Below, piece after piece: positions 9,288 through 19,600 of a stretch of 46,671 bases of DNA. Source of the DNA: Verrucomicrobiota bacterium (lineage in GTDB: Bacteria > Verrucomicrobiota > Verrucomicrobiia > Limisphaerales > JADLHS01); the NCBI GenBank assembly GCA_025350905.1, contig JANXWY010000118.1, forward strand, positions 1 through 46,671, written 5' to 3'. The notes below the pieces were generated by a model, which saw nothing but the letters and a program-made list of their open reading frames with translations, made no database searches and was not told the origin of the DNA. The translations under genes and the position numbers were made by a program. Position 1 is the stretch's first letter. Each line of letters starts with the position of its first letter.

Positions 9288-12200
9288 ATGAGAAAATTCA
9301 TCAGACCAACCGTAGCAGTGCTCGCGGCGAGCTTGCTTCTTGGGGCGGTTACGTCCAGTCGGGCGTCATCGATCAACGTTAATTTCATTGGGAGAAACAG
9401 TGATCAATACCTTGCTCCCACCGACGTTCTTGGCGTCGTGCCCAAACCCGGTTGGATTAACATCAACGAGGCTGCTGTCAACCATGTCGGCACGCAAGCG
9501 AGCATGACCGATGAAGCCGGTGTTCTGACTGGCGTCAACCTCGATTACGTGGCCGCCGACAGTTGGAGCAGTGATGGTCCGACCGTCACCCTCAACGACA
9601 AAATGATGAAGGGCATTCTCAAAGCCACCACCACCGCAGCGGCGACACTGACACTCGCTGGGCTACCTATAACCGGCCATTATGACGTGTATGTGTACAC
9701 ACCCGAGAATGGCGCAGGGGCATTGGGCAACGTAACGGACGGGACAACCACATATTATCTTGAGGCGCAAGCGAGTTTTGCTGGGGCGTTTATCCAAGCC
9801 ACAACCACTACGCCAAATGCGGTCTCTCCGCCTCCTGTCGGGGCATATCCGATTGCTAACTATGTAAAATTTTCCAATATTACGCCGGATTCCGGTGGGA
9901 ACATATACATTACGGTGACCAAGGAAGGCGCAGCTAACGATGGTTTGGGCATCGCTGGGCTACAACTCGTCCAGGTTTCCGGCCCCGCATTTCCGCCGAA
10001 TGCTGTCGCCTGTTCAATTACGACGCCACCCGCTTCGGTCAGCGTTCCGCAAGGCGCCGATTGTTATTTTAGTGTGGTGACCGACGGGCCTTGTAAGATT
10101 CAATGGAAAAAGAATAATGTCGTCATCCCGGGTGAAACCTCCGCCAACCTGATCCTTCCTACCACCGCCGCAGACAGCGGAGCGCAGATTGTTGCAGTCG
10201 CTTACAACAACGTAAATACGAACACGAGCACGGCGGCGACGATCACTTTTGTTACCCCCACAACGCCGTTCAATAAAGTCATCGGTGCAAATTTCATTGG
10301 TCGAGGCGGTGGAAATGCCACTCTGTCTACGGGCGGTTACGCTGGGGTGGTTCCCCAACTGAATTGGAATAATATCGATGAGGGGGCCGTCAATCACACG
10401 GGCAGTTCACAGCTGACCGAAGGTAATGGTGTCGGTACCAGCATCACTCTCGATTACGCAGCCGCAGACAGCTGGAGCAGCGATGGTCCGACCGCTACGC
10501 CGAACGATGTCCTAATGAAGGGCATTCTCAAAGCCACCACCACTACACCCGCGAAGGTGACCTTGAAAGGTTTGCCGGCCGGCACGGCATATGATGTGTA
10601 TGTTTACACAACGGAAAATGGGACTGGAGCCTTGGGTCATATGACGCAAGGCGCTTCCACTTATTACCTCGAACCAGAAGCAAAATTTAGTGGCTCCTTC
10701 ATTCAAGCAACAGTGACGACACCAGATCCCACGGTGCCGCCGCCGGCTTTGGCTTATCCGATCGCTAACTATGTCCAGTTTGCAAACGTATCCCCTGACG
10801 GAAGCGGTAACATTCTCATTACCGTGACTAAGGATGGCGCCGCGAACGATGGCTTGGGCATAGCGGGTGTTCAGATCGTACAGATTACCGGAACCGGCTT
10901 ACCGACGAACAACGCACCGATTGCGATTCTGACCGATCCGACTTCGGTCATCGCAGCGCCTGGCGGTTCGGCCACCTTCAGCGCTTCGGCGGGACCATTC
11001 CCGAAATATCAATGGAAGCGGGATGGAGTTGCCATTCCGGGCGCCACGCTTTCAAGCTACACTTTAAACAACGTCTCCTCGGCGGACAATGGCGCCAAGT
11101 TTACCGTCGTAGCGAATAACAATATTAGTAGCGCCGCCAGCTTGACGGCCACACTCACCGTCGATCCGGCTGGGCCTTATGCTGGTCACCGCGCTTCCAT
11201 CTCGACGCAACCGGTGCCGGTAACCGTGGTTCAAGGTCGGCCGGTAACTTTCACCGAGGGGGTGACCACCTACCCGGCGAATGACGCCATTACCACGCAG
11301 TGGCTGAAAAACGGGGCGCCGATCGCAGGTGCCACGGCCTTAACCTATAATATCGCCTCCGCGCAACTGGGAGACAACAACGCGCAGATTCAAGTCACTA
11401 ACATGACCCCCGCCGGCCCCCTGTCCAGCACGACGGTGATCCTGACAGTGCTTGCTGATACGAACGCACCGGTACCTTCGGGCGGAACAATTACGAGCGG
11501 AAGCTCTGGTGCCACCCAGATCGGCGTCGCGTTCGACGAGCCAATTGATACGACGACCTTGATTGCCGGCAATTTCTCGATCGCCGGAGTGAGCAGCACA
11601 TTCAAGCTCGCTACAAACAGCCTTGGAAATTACGCTGCAGCTGTGCTCGAAGCAACGTTGACTCCGGGTCAGACTTACACCGTCAACGTACAAAACGTTA
11701 AGGACATTTGGGGCAATGCGATCACCAGCGCCTCCTTCCCCGTCACTGCCAACCCGAGCATCGGTTGGGCGGATGCGGGTACGCCGATTGTTCCTTCGTC
11801 CGTCATTCCGGTCGGTACGAACGGCTTTGATGTTCTCAATGGTGGGCGGACGGAGTGGGCCACTTATGACGAAGTAGCTTTGGTATACCTGAAAAAGACC
11901 GGTGACTTCGATGTGAGCGTTCAAGTCATTTATGCCGAGCCTTGCAGCCAGTGGGGCCGCGTAGGTCTCCAGGCGCGCAACAGTCTGGATATCGGTTTGC
12001 CCCGAGCTACCACGACCATGTCCGCGTATGCTCAGACGCATGTGAACCCAAACCAGACCTTGGCGAGTTCAGGTGTATGGGATCCAAATGACCCGGTTCA
12101 ACCGGTAAACCCGACTCCCAACAATGGTCATGAGCAAAACACCCGGCTGGACACCGGTATAGCAACCAGTGGCTGGGGCAGTCCTGGTACTTCGCCGGTT

Positions 12201-12698
12201 TACCCCAATGTTTGGCTGCGTTTGAAACGCGTCAACGATGTCATCTACGGGTATCGGAGTGAAAATGGGCAAAATTGGACGGACCAGGGCAGCGTCACGC
12301 TCACGGCTCAACAGGCCGACATGTTTGTTGGTCCTTCCTTCTCCGCAGAAACGGGCAACATCTGGGCGACTGCTGGCTTCGATGTTTGGGGTCCGTACGA
12401 CCCGAAATTTGACCGCTTGTTCCTGGCCAAGTTCCGTAACTACGGCACAACCCCAGCCCCGCAGCCTGCGGTCATAGTGCCCACGAGGGTCACTTTGGCA
12501 GGAACCATTCAAGATCCGCTGGGCAAGGGTAACTTAGTTCTCACTTGGCCGGTCTCAGGTGTGCTTCAGCAATCCTCAACTTTGGGCGCTACCGCTTCTT
12601 GGGGTCCGGTAACTGGCGCGCCGAACACGGGGGCCGGCGGTCGCATTGAGGTTACGCCGAGCGGGGCGGCTAAGTACTACCGATTGCTCCAGCAATAA
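9288..12698 (+). CDS. Large secreted protein with a duplicated ~210-residue domain, Ig-like domains and a LamG-like region
   Basis: Protein of 1136 aa. ATG at 9288 begins a signal peptide (MRKFIRPTVAVLAASLLLGA, cleavage near SSRASS). Residues ~28-237 and ~328-537 are two copies of one domain, sharing NFIGR, GVVP, W.NI.E.AVNH, ADSWSSDGPT, MKGILKATTT, YDVYVYT.ENG.GALG, YPIANYV and GAANDGLGIAG. Ig-like domains follow each copy (W..NG or WKRDGVAIPGAT patterns). About 723-820 resembles a bacterial Ig/SbsA-type domain (FDEPID, YTVNVQNVKDIWGN), and ~828-1037 a LamG/concanavalin-like beta-sandwich (DFDVSVQV, VWLRLKRVND, GPSFSAE). The C-terminus ends in KYYRLLQQ, like other secreted proteins of the window. 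Likely a surface or extracellular binding protein; no catalytic motif was recognised. A strong terminator follows directly. Confidence 0.85.
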   Translation: MRKFIRPTVAVLAASLLLGAVTSSRASSINVNFIGRNSDQYLAPTDVLGVVPKPGWININEAAVNHVGTQASMTDEAGVLTGVNLDYVAADSWSSDGPTVTLNDKMMKGILKATTTAAATLTLAGLPITGHYDVYVYTPENGAGALGNVTDGTTTYYLEAQASFAGAFIQATTTTPNAVSPPPVGAYPIANYVKFSNITPDSGGNIYITVTKEGAANDGLGIAGLQLVQVSGPAFPPNAVACSITTPPASVSVPQGADCYFSVVTDGPCKIQWKKNNVVIPGETSANLILPTTAADSGAQIVAVAYNNVNTNTSTAATITFVTPTTPFNKVIGANFIGRGGGNATLSTGGYAGVVPQLNWNNIDEGAVNHTGSSQLTEGNGVGTSITLDYAAADSWSSDGPTATPNDVLMKGILKATTTTPAKVTLKGLPAGTAYDVYVYTTENGTGALGHMTQGASTYYLEPEAKFSGSFIQATVTTPDPTVPPPALAYPIANYVQFANVSPDGSGNILITVTKDGAANDGLGIAGVQIVQITGTGLPTNNAPIAILTDPTSVIAAPGGSATFSASAGPFPKYQWKRDGVAIPGATLSSYTLNNVSSADNGAKFTVVANNNISSAASLTATLTVDPAGPYAGHRASISTQPVPVTVVQGRPVTFTEGVTTYPANDAITTQWLKNGAPIAGATALTYNIASAQLGDNNAQIQVTNMTPAGPLSSTTVILTVLADTNAPVPSGGTITSGSSGATQIGVAFDEPIDTTTLIAGNFSIAGVSSTFKLATNSLGNYAAAVLEATLTPGQTYTVNVQNVKDIWGNAITSASFPVTANPSIGWADAGTPIVPSSVIPVGTNGFDVLNGGRTEWATYDEVALVYLKKTGDFDVSVQVIYAEPCSQWGRVGLQARNSLDIGLPRATTTMSAYAQTHVNPNQTLASSGVWDPNDPVQPVNPTPNNGHEQNTRLDTGIATSGWGSPGTSPVYPNVWLRLKRVNDVIYGYRSENGQNWTDQGSVTLTAQQADMFVGPSFSAETGNIWATAGFDVWGPYDPKFDRLFLAKFRNYGTTPAPQPAVIVPTRVTLAGTIQDPLGKGNLVLTWPVSGVLQQSSTLGATASWGPVTGAPNTGAGGRIEVTPSGAAKYYRLLQQ

Positions 12699-12716
12699 TC
12701 GATTGATTCTCTACAC

Positions 12717-12747
12717 GAGACCGGACGCAAGTCCGGTCTCTTTTTTT
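12717..12747 (+). terminator. Rho-independent terminator
   Basis: A perfect 10-bp stem (12717-12726 with 12731-12740), GCAA tetraloop and seven T residues. It lies 18 nt after the stop codon of the gene ending at 12698 and separates that gene from the FG-GAP pair downstream. Confidence 0.93.
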
Positions 12748-12941
12748 GTTAAGCGACTTTGCCATTGAAAAGAAAAACCGTTAAGAGTAACTGCACGCGC
12801 CACCAAATTCCATTAACGACGGCAGAAAGCGATCGGCAGGTAACGGGAAATTGGTTCACTCCAGCCGCCGTTTGGCCTGCCGGAGATAGTTCGCACGCTA
12901 TCTATCCCTTGAGGGAGATCGGTGTCACGGCCAGACTGTGG

Positions 12942-15900
12942 GTGAGGCTGCAATTCGCAATTGCACTTCTGTTTCTGGTCTCCATCGGTACGGCCGCCAC
13001 ACTGGATTGGGAAGCCGGACCCGGTTGCCGACGTGCGAAGGTCCAAGGAGTCGGCTCGGGCAAAGATGGATTTACCCTGATACCCCCCCAACAAACCGGC
13101 ATTTTCTTCACCAACTCCCTTACCGAACAGCGTGCCCTCGCCAGCCAGATCCTGCCAAGTGGATCTGGTGTTGCCGCCGGCGACGTGGATGGAGATGGAC
13201 GCTGTGATCTCTATTTTTGCGGACTGAAAACGGGCAACCGCCTCTATCGAAACCTAGGGGACTGGCGATTCGAGGACATTACCGCGCAAGCGGGAGTCGG
13301 GTGTGCGACGCTCGACGCAACGGGGGCTCTACTGGTGGACATAGACGGCGACGGCGACCTGGATTTGCTCGTTAATTCGGTGGGCGGCGGGACCCACATT
13401 TTCCTCAACGATTCCCACGGACACTTCACGGAAGCGAAGGAAGTCTTGAACCCGGGCATGGGCGGGATGTCGCTGGCCATGGCGGATTACGATGGCGACG
13501 GCCGGCTGGACCTTTATATCGCAAACTACCGTGCTACCACGATTGCCGATCAGCCGGAGTTACGATTCAACCTGCGAACGGTGGAAGACCGGCTCGTTGT
13601 GGCCGGGATCAATGGCCGGCCGCTAACAGATCCGGAATGGACCAACCGCTTCCTCTTCCATATCGGTGACCCAAGGGAAGGGAAGGCCAAGTTTTCTCAC
13701 GAAGAACTTGGGGAGGCGGACGCGCTTTATCACAACCTGGGCGACGGCCGGTTTGAGCGCGTATCCTGGACGGGCGGTGCTTTTCTGGACGAGGATGGAA
13801 AACCACTGGCCAGCGCACCGCTCGACTGGGGGCTGAGCGTGATGTTCCGCGACCTCAACGGCGACGGGAAGCCGGACTTGTACATCTGCAACGACTTCAA
13901 CACGCCTGACCGAGTTTGGATCAATGACGGCCAAGGCCATTTCCGCGCCCTGCCGAAGCTCGCAATGCGGCAAACGCCAATGTCGTCCATGGCCGTGGAC
14001 GTTGCGGACTTAAATCGCGACGGACTCGATGATTTGTTCGTCGTCGATATGCTCAGTCGCGAGCATCGGCGGCGACTGGTCCAGCGCACCAACCTGCGGC
14101 CCGAAGTGCTGCCGCTGGGGGCCATTGAGAACCGACCGCAATACTCTCGCAACATGGTTTTTCTGAATCGCGGCGATGGCACCTACGCCGAGATTGCCCA
14201 ATATTGCGGACTGGAAGCATCGGAATGGTCCTGGACGCCCATCTTTCTGGATGTCGACTTGGACGGTTACGAGGACTTGTTGATTGCCAATGGCTTTGTG
14301 CGCGACAACATGAACGTGGACGCCATGGGAGCGGCGCAACGAGCCGGGAACGCTTTGCGCGGATCCGCCGACGCAACCGTCCAAACGCGCCGCCTTTTCC
14401 CGCGTCTGGCTACCGCCAACCTGGCCTTCCGTAATCTGGGAGGACTGAAGTTTAAGGAGACCAGCCACCAGTGGGGTTTCGACACGCAGGCCATTTCTCA
14501 GGGTATGTGTCTGGCCGATTTGGACAACGATGGCGACATGGACGTGGTCATAAACAACTTCGATGGCGTGGCCGGTCTTTATCGCAACGACAGCGCAAAG
14601 CCGCGCGTCGCCGTCACGTTGAAAGGCCAGCCGCCCAACACCCACGGCATTGGCAGTAAAATCCGGGTGTATGACGGCCCCGTTCCGGTCCAGAGCCAGG
14701 CGATCATCAGTGGCGGACGTTATTTGTCGTGCGACCAGGCCATGCGCGTTTTCGCTGCGGGATCGCTCACAAACGTCCTGCGGATTGAAGTGGATTGGCC
14801 CAGCGGCCGTCGGAGCGTGATCAAAGATGTGTTACCGAACTACTACTACGAGATCGACGAGGTCGCCGCTGGACCGTCGTCCGCGCGCCCCGCGACGCCA
14901 CTGGCGCCTTGGTTCGAAGATGTAAGCCGGCTGATTTCGCACACTCACCACGAGGAGTTATTTGATGATTTTATTCGACAACCGACCCTGCCCAAGAAAT
15001 TCAGCCAACTCGGGCCCGGAGTTTGTTGGGGCGACTTCAACGGTGACGGTTGGGATGACCTCGCCATCGCGAGCGGCAAGGGCGGTTCGCTGGCGTTGTT
15101 CTTCAACGACGGCAAAGGTGGATTCCTATCAGGGCGCGAACCGTGGCGGGATCAGCCTGCCTCCTGCGATCAAACGACCGTGCTCGTCTGGCCTCACGGC
15201 ACCAATCCTCCGGCGCTGTTGGCCGGTGCGGCGAATTACGAGAATGGATCATTGTCTGGCGCTAGTGTGTTCGCTTACGAGCCTGACTCCGGCAAAGTGG
15301 TTGAAGTGGTGCCGGGGGCCGAGGCGAGCGTGGGCGCGCTGGCGCTGACCGACTTGGACGGCGACGGCACGCTGGACTTGTTTGTGGGTGGTCGGGTGCG
15401 GGGCGGCCAGTACCCAGAAGCCGTCAGTTCCCGCATCTACCGCGGCCAAGGAAACCGGCTGGTGCTGGATGAGGCCAACACGAAAACGCTTGCGGCTGTC
15501 GGCTTGGTCAGTGGCGCGGTTTGGAGCGACTTGGACGGCGATGGATTTCCGGAATTAATTCTGGCCTGCGAATGGGGCCCCATCCGCGTCTTCAAAAATC
15601 AGGCGGGCCAACTCAAGGAAAGCACGGCTGAATTGGGCCTGAACCAATATACCGGCTGGTGGAATGGTGTCACCACCGGGGATCTGGATGGCGACGGCCG
15701 GCCCGATATCATCGCGGGGAATTGGGGAGAGAACTCGAAGTACCAGAGCCATCGTGCGGCGCCACTCCAACTCTATTTTTCCGACTTTAATGACGAAGGC
15801 GTGCTAGGTCTTTTGGAGGCTTATCTGGAACCGGCAATCGGGAAGTACGTTCCCGAGCGCCGGCTTGACGTGGTGGCCCGAGCCATGCCGTTCCTGCGAG

Positions 15901-16664
15901 GTCAATTCAGTTCGCACCAAGCTTATGCCGATACCACGGTGGACGAAATTTTGGGAGATCGTAAATCCAAAACCCATTACCGGGAAGCGAACTGGCTGCA
16001 ATCGACCGTTTTTTTCAATCGTGGCGAACGATTCGAGCCGCGCGTAATGCCGCCAGAAGCCCAGTTCGCTCCGGCATTCGCGGTCGTGGTGGCGGACTAC
16101 GATGGCGATGGTTGCGAGGACGTGTTCCTGAGTCAGAACTTTTTCGATGTGGAACCCGAGACCTCGAGATCCGACGCTGGCCGCGGGCTGTGGCTCCGGG
16201 GTGATGGCCACGGTGGTTTACGCGCCGTGCCAGCGTCAGAGAGCGGCGTAATGATCTATGGCGAGCAGCGTGGTGCCGCCGTCGCCGATTTCAACGGGGA
16301 CGGCCGCGTGGACCTGGTCGTCGCCCAGAACGCAGCCGAGACGCGCTTATTCAAGAACGTCCGCGGCCAGCCGGGGTTGCGGGTGCGACTCAAAGGGCCG
16401 CCAGGCAATCCGTGGGGCATTGGCGCTCAACTCCGGGTGAAACAAGGCGACCACTTGGGGCCGGCGCGCGAAGTGCATGGCGGGGGTGGCTACTGGTCGC
16501 AGGATAGCCCCGTGCAGGTGCTTGGAAATGTGCCTCCGGTAAACCAATTGTGGGTCCGATGGCCTGGAGGCAAGAGCTTCACTATCGAAGTGCCAATGAG
16601 GTCGGCAGAGATTCAGATCGGGATCGATGGAGTCGTCACTCAACTCAAGGTGGCCGTCCCATGA
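12942..16664 (+). CDS. Two-lobed FG-GAP/VCBS repeat protein with two ASPIC/UnbV domains (CRTAC1-like)
   Basis: About 1240 aa if translation starts at GTG 12942, which gives a clean signal peptide (VRLQFAIALLFLVSIGTAA). The frame is open upstream to a TTG at 12759, only 11 nt past a terminator. A TTG at 12909 is also possible, and a GGAG-like box at 12914 fits none of these well. No ATG precedes the signal sequence, so the start is uncertain. Architecture matches the minus-strand paralogue: FG-GAP calcium-loop repeats (DVDGDGRCDLYF, DIDGDGDLDLLV, DYDGDGRLDLYI), ASPIC/UnbV at ~556-640, a second propeller (DLDGDGTLDLFVGG, DFNGDGRVDLVV), and a C-terminal ASPIC/UnbV at ~1146-1220 (GGGYWSQDSPVQVLG, VRWPGG). 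The stop codon overlaps the next start (ATGA, 16661-16664), so the two paralogues are co-translated. Confidence 0.85.
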   Translation: MRLQFAIALLFLVSIGTAATLDWEAGPGCRRAKVQGVGSGKDGFTLIPPQQTGIFFTNSLTEQRALASQILPSGSGVAAGDVDGDGRCDLYFCGLKTGNRLYRNLGDWRFEDITAQAGVGCATLDATGALLVDIDGDGDLDLLVNSVGGGTHIFLNDSHGHFTEAKEVLNPGMGGMSLAMADYDGDGRLDLYIANYRATTIADQPELRFNLRTVEDRLVVAGINGRPLTDPEWTNRFLFHIGDPREGKAKFSHEELGEADALYHNLGDGRFERVSWTGGAFLDEDGKPLASAPLDWGLSVMFRDLNGDGKPDLYICNDFNTPDRVWINDGQGHFRALPKLAMRQTPMSSMAVDVADLNRDGLDDLFVVDMLSREHRRRLVQRTNLRPEVLPLGAIENRPQYSRNMVFLNRGDGTYAEIAQYCGLEASEWSWTPIFLDVDLDGYEDLLIANGFVRDNMNVDAMGAAQRAGNALRGSADATVQTRRLFPRLATANLAFRNLGGLKFKETSHQWGFDTQAISQGMCLADLDNDGDMDVVINNFDGVAGLYRNDSAKPRVAVTLKGQPPNTHGIGSKIRVYDGPVPVQSQAIISGGRYLSCDQAMRVFAAGSLTNVLRIEVDWPSGRRSVIKDVLPNYYYEIDEVAAGPSSARPATPLAPWFEDVSRLISHTHHEELFDDFIRQPTLPKKFSQLGPGVCWGDFNGDGWDDLAIASGKGGSLALFFNDGKGGFLSGREPWRDQPASCDQTTVLVWPHGTNPPALLAGAANYENGSLSGASVFAYEPDSGKVVEVVPGAEASVGALALTDLDGDGTLDLFVGGRVRGGQYPEAVSSRIYRGQGNRLVLDEANTKTLAAVGLVSGAVWSDLDGDGFPELILACEWGPIRVFKNQAGQLKESTAELGLNQYTGWWNGVTTGDLDGDGRPDIIAGNWGENSKYQSHRAAPLQLYFSDFNDEGVLGLLEAYLEPAIGKYVPERRLDVVARAMPFLRGQFSSHQAYADTTVDEILGDRKSKTHYREANWLQSTVFFNRGERFEPRVMPPEAQFAPAFAVVVADYDGDGCEDVFLSQNFFDVEPETSRSDAGRGLWLRGDGHGGLRAVPASESGVMIYGEQRGAAVADFNGDGRVDLVVAQNAAETRLFKNVRGQPGLRVRLKGPPGNPWGIGAQLRVKQGDHLGPAREVHGGGGYWSQDSPVQVLGNVPPVNQLWVRWPGGKSFTIEVPMRSAEIQIGIDGVVTQLKVAVP

Positions 16665-19600
16665 ATTTCCCGCCATCCTCAGTTCAAGGCGCACTTTCTT
16701 GCCGGGCGATTTCTTGGGTGATGACCCTAGTGCGGACAAGGCTGGCCGGTGCTCGTACTTCCGAAACCTTCGCCCGGCATCCGGAGACCGTGTCGCTTCG
16801 GGCCCTCGCTGGTCGGCTGCTCTCCAGTGGGCTCCTTCTGGTCTTGCTGTGTTCGACCGTCGCCGCGGCCGATCGGGACTGGAGTGATGGCCCTGGCTAT
16901 CGCTCCCGTCCCGTGCCGGTGCTTAAATCCGGCCCGCCCGGCTTTACCCTGCTGCCGGCGGCAATTACGGGGATTGACTTCACCAACGTCCTGACCGACG
17001 CCCGGGCCGCCGAGAATCAATTGCGCCTGAATGGTTCCGGGGTCGCTTGTGGCGACGTCGATGGGGATGGCTGGTGTGATGTTTATTTTTGCGGCCTGGA
17101 AAATGGCAATCGGCTCTATCGGAATTTAGGCGGTTGGAAGTTTGAGGACATCACCGAATCCGCCGGAGTCGCTTGCGCTGATCAATACTCGACGGGAGCG
17201 GTTTTTGCGGATGTCGATGGGGACGGCCACTTGGATTTGTTGGTCAACGGGATGGGGACGGGGACGCGGTTATTTCTGAACGATGGCAAAGGAAAATTCC
17301 GGGAAGGGGCCAGCAGCGGCTTGGTGCGAAAGTTCGGAGCGACGACGTTGGCGCTGGCGGACGTCAACGGCGACGGTTACCTGGATCTATACGTCGCAAA
17401 TTATCGAACCACAACCATTCGGACCACGGGTCTGCCACTGCTCAAGATCAATGACAAAGTTGTGGTGCGCCCGGAAGATCGCGAGGACTACCAACTGACA
17501 CCGCAAGGGTTGATCATCGAACAAGGAGAACCTCACTTCCTATATCTCAATGACGGAAAAGGGAATTTCCAAGCGGTCGCGTGGACCAACGGGGTGTTTC
17601 TCGATGAGGAAGGCCGTCCGCTAACCCAAGCGCCCAAGGACTGGGGACTGTCAGCGGCGTTTCGAGATCTCAATAATGATCGCGCTCCTGACCTCTATGT
17701 TTGCAATGACTTCAATTCTCCCGACCGGATCTGGATCAATGATGGACACGGACATTACCAGGCGATCGCGCGACAAGCTCTGCGCACGACCAGCACCTTC
17801 ACGATGGCTGTCGATTTCGCGGATCTCAACCACGATGGGTTTGACGATCTGTTTACGGTCGACATGTTGGATATGCGGCATCAAATGCGGGTGGTCGATT
17901 TTCTGGCGGCGGAGTTTCCGATGACGGGCGCCGCCGCGCTGCTGAATCGGCCGCAAGTGGGCCGGAATACGGTTCAATTGAGTCGGGGTGATGGCACTTA
18001 TGCCGAGGGTGCCTATTACTGCGGGCTCGAGGCCTCGGGTTGGACCTCGTCGTCCGCTTTCCTGGATGTGGATCTGGATGGCTACGAGGATTTGGTGATG
18101 TCCACGGGCTACTCGTTCGACACGCAAGATCTGGATGCCGCTTCCCGCATTGATGCCATGGGTCCGATGGGCAAGAATCTGAAATTCAAGATTCTCATGT
18201 ATCCGCGACTTCGGTTGCCGCGGATGGCGTACCGAAATCTCGGCAACCTGCGGTTTGAAGAATGCGGCGCACGCTGGGGCCTCAACGATGAAGGCGTGAG
18301 TCACGGCCTGGCCCTCGCCGACTTGGACAATGACGGCGATCTGGACGTGCTTATGAACAGCCTCAACGAGGGCGCCCGGGTGTATCGCAACAATGCCAGC
18401 GCGCCGCGCATTGAAGTTCGACTAAAAGGAATGGCGCCGAACACACGCGGGATCGGGGCCAAGATATTCGTACACGGGGGCGCCGTGCCGGTCCAAAGCC
18501 AGGAGATGATGTGCGGTGGGCGCTACCTCAGCGGCGATGACAACGTCCGGGTGTTTGCCGCGGGCTCAACCACCAATGGGATGACGATTGAAGTTCGCTG
18601 GCGCGGCGGCCGGAACAGTATGATCGGGAATGTGTCCGCCAATCGCATCTATGAAATCGACGAGGCCGGCTCCGCGGTTCCGGCCGCCCAGGTGGCGTTG
18701 CCGCCGGCGCCATTCTTCAAAGATGTCAGCCATCTGCTCAACCACGAACACCACGAGGAGGCCTTTGATGATTTCCAGCGGCAACCGCTGCTGCCCAAAA
18801 AACTAAGTCAGCTCGGTCCGGGAGTGGCGTGGGGTGATCTGGCGGGCGACGGGCGGGATGATTTAATCATCGGCGGCGGCAAGGGCGGCCGGCTGGCGGC
18901 GTATCGCAACGACGGCCACGGCGGCTTTGCCCCGTTCGGCGGTCCGGCTTTTGACCGGATCATTCCGCGTGATCAAACGGGCGTCTTGCTCTGGTCGGCG
19001 GCAAATACCAAGACCAGGATTCTTATCGGTTCGGCCAGTTATGAAGAGCGCGCGCGATCCGGGGGCCAGGTGCTGGCCCTCGAACCGGTGAGCGGAACCG
19101 TGGAAGACATCGGTGGCGAAGCCGACTCGAGCGTGGGACCGCTGGTGCTGGGTGACATCGACGGGGACGGGAATCTGGACCTTTTCGTCGGCGGACGAGT
19201 GATCCCCGGCCGCTATCCTGAGCCGGCCAGTTCACGTGTTTATCGGGGTCAGGCCGGCAAGTTTGTCCTTGATGCAGAGAATTCCCGGGTTCTGGAGCAG
19301 AGCGGGCTGGTGAGTGGGGCCGTCATGACGGATCTGGACGGCGACGGTTTTCCGGAGCTGGTGCTGGCGTGTGAATGGGGATCGATAAAGGTTTTTAAGA
19401 ATGACCACGGGAAGTTGCGCGAGGCCACCGCCGAATGGGGTCTGGCAAATTCGTCCGGTTGGTGGAATGGAGTGACGGCGGGAGACTTCGACGGCGATGG
19501 CCGCATGGATCTGATCGCAGTCAACTGGGGCTTGAACACAAAATACCGCGCCAGTCTGGAGCAACCGCGTAAAATTTATTATGGTGAGTTTCATGAGCCG

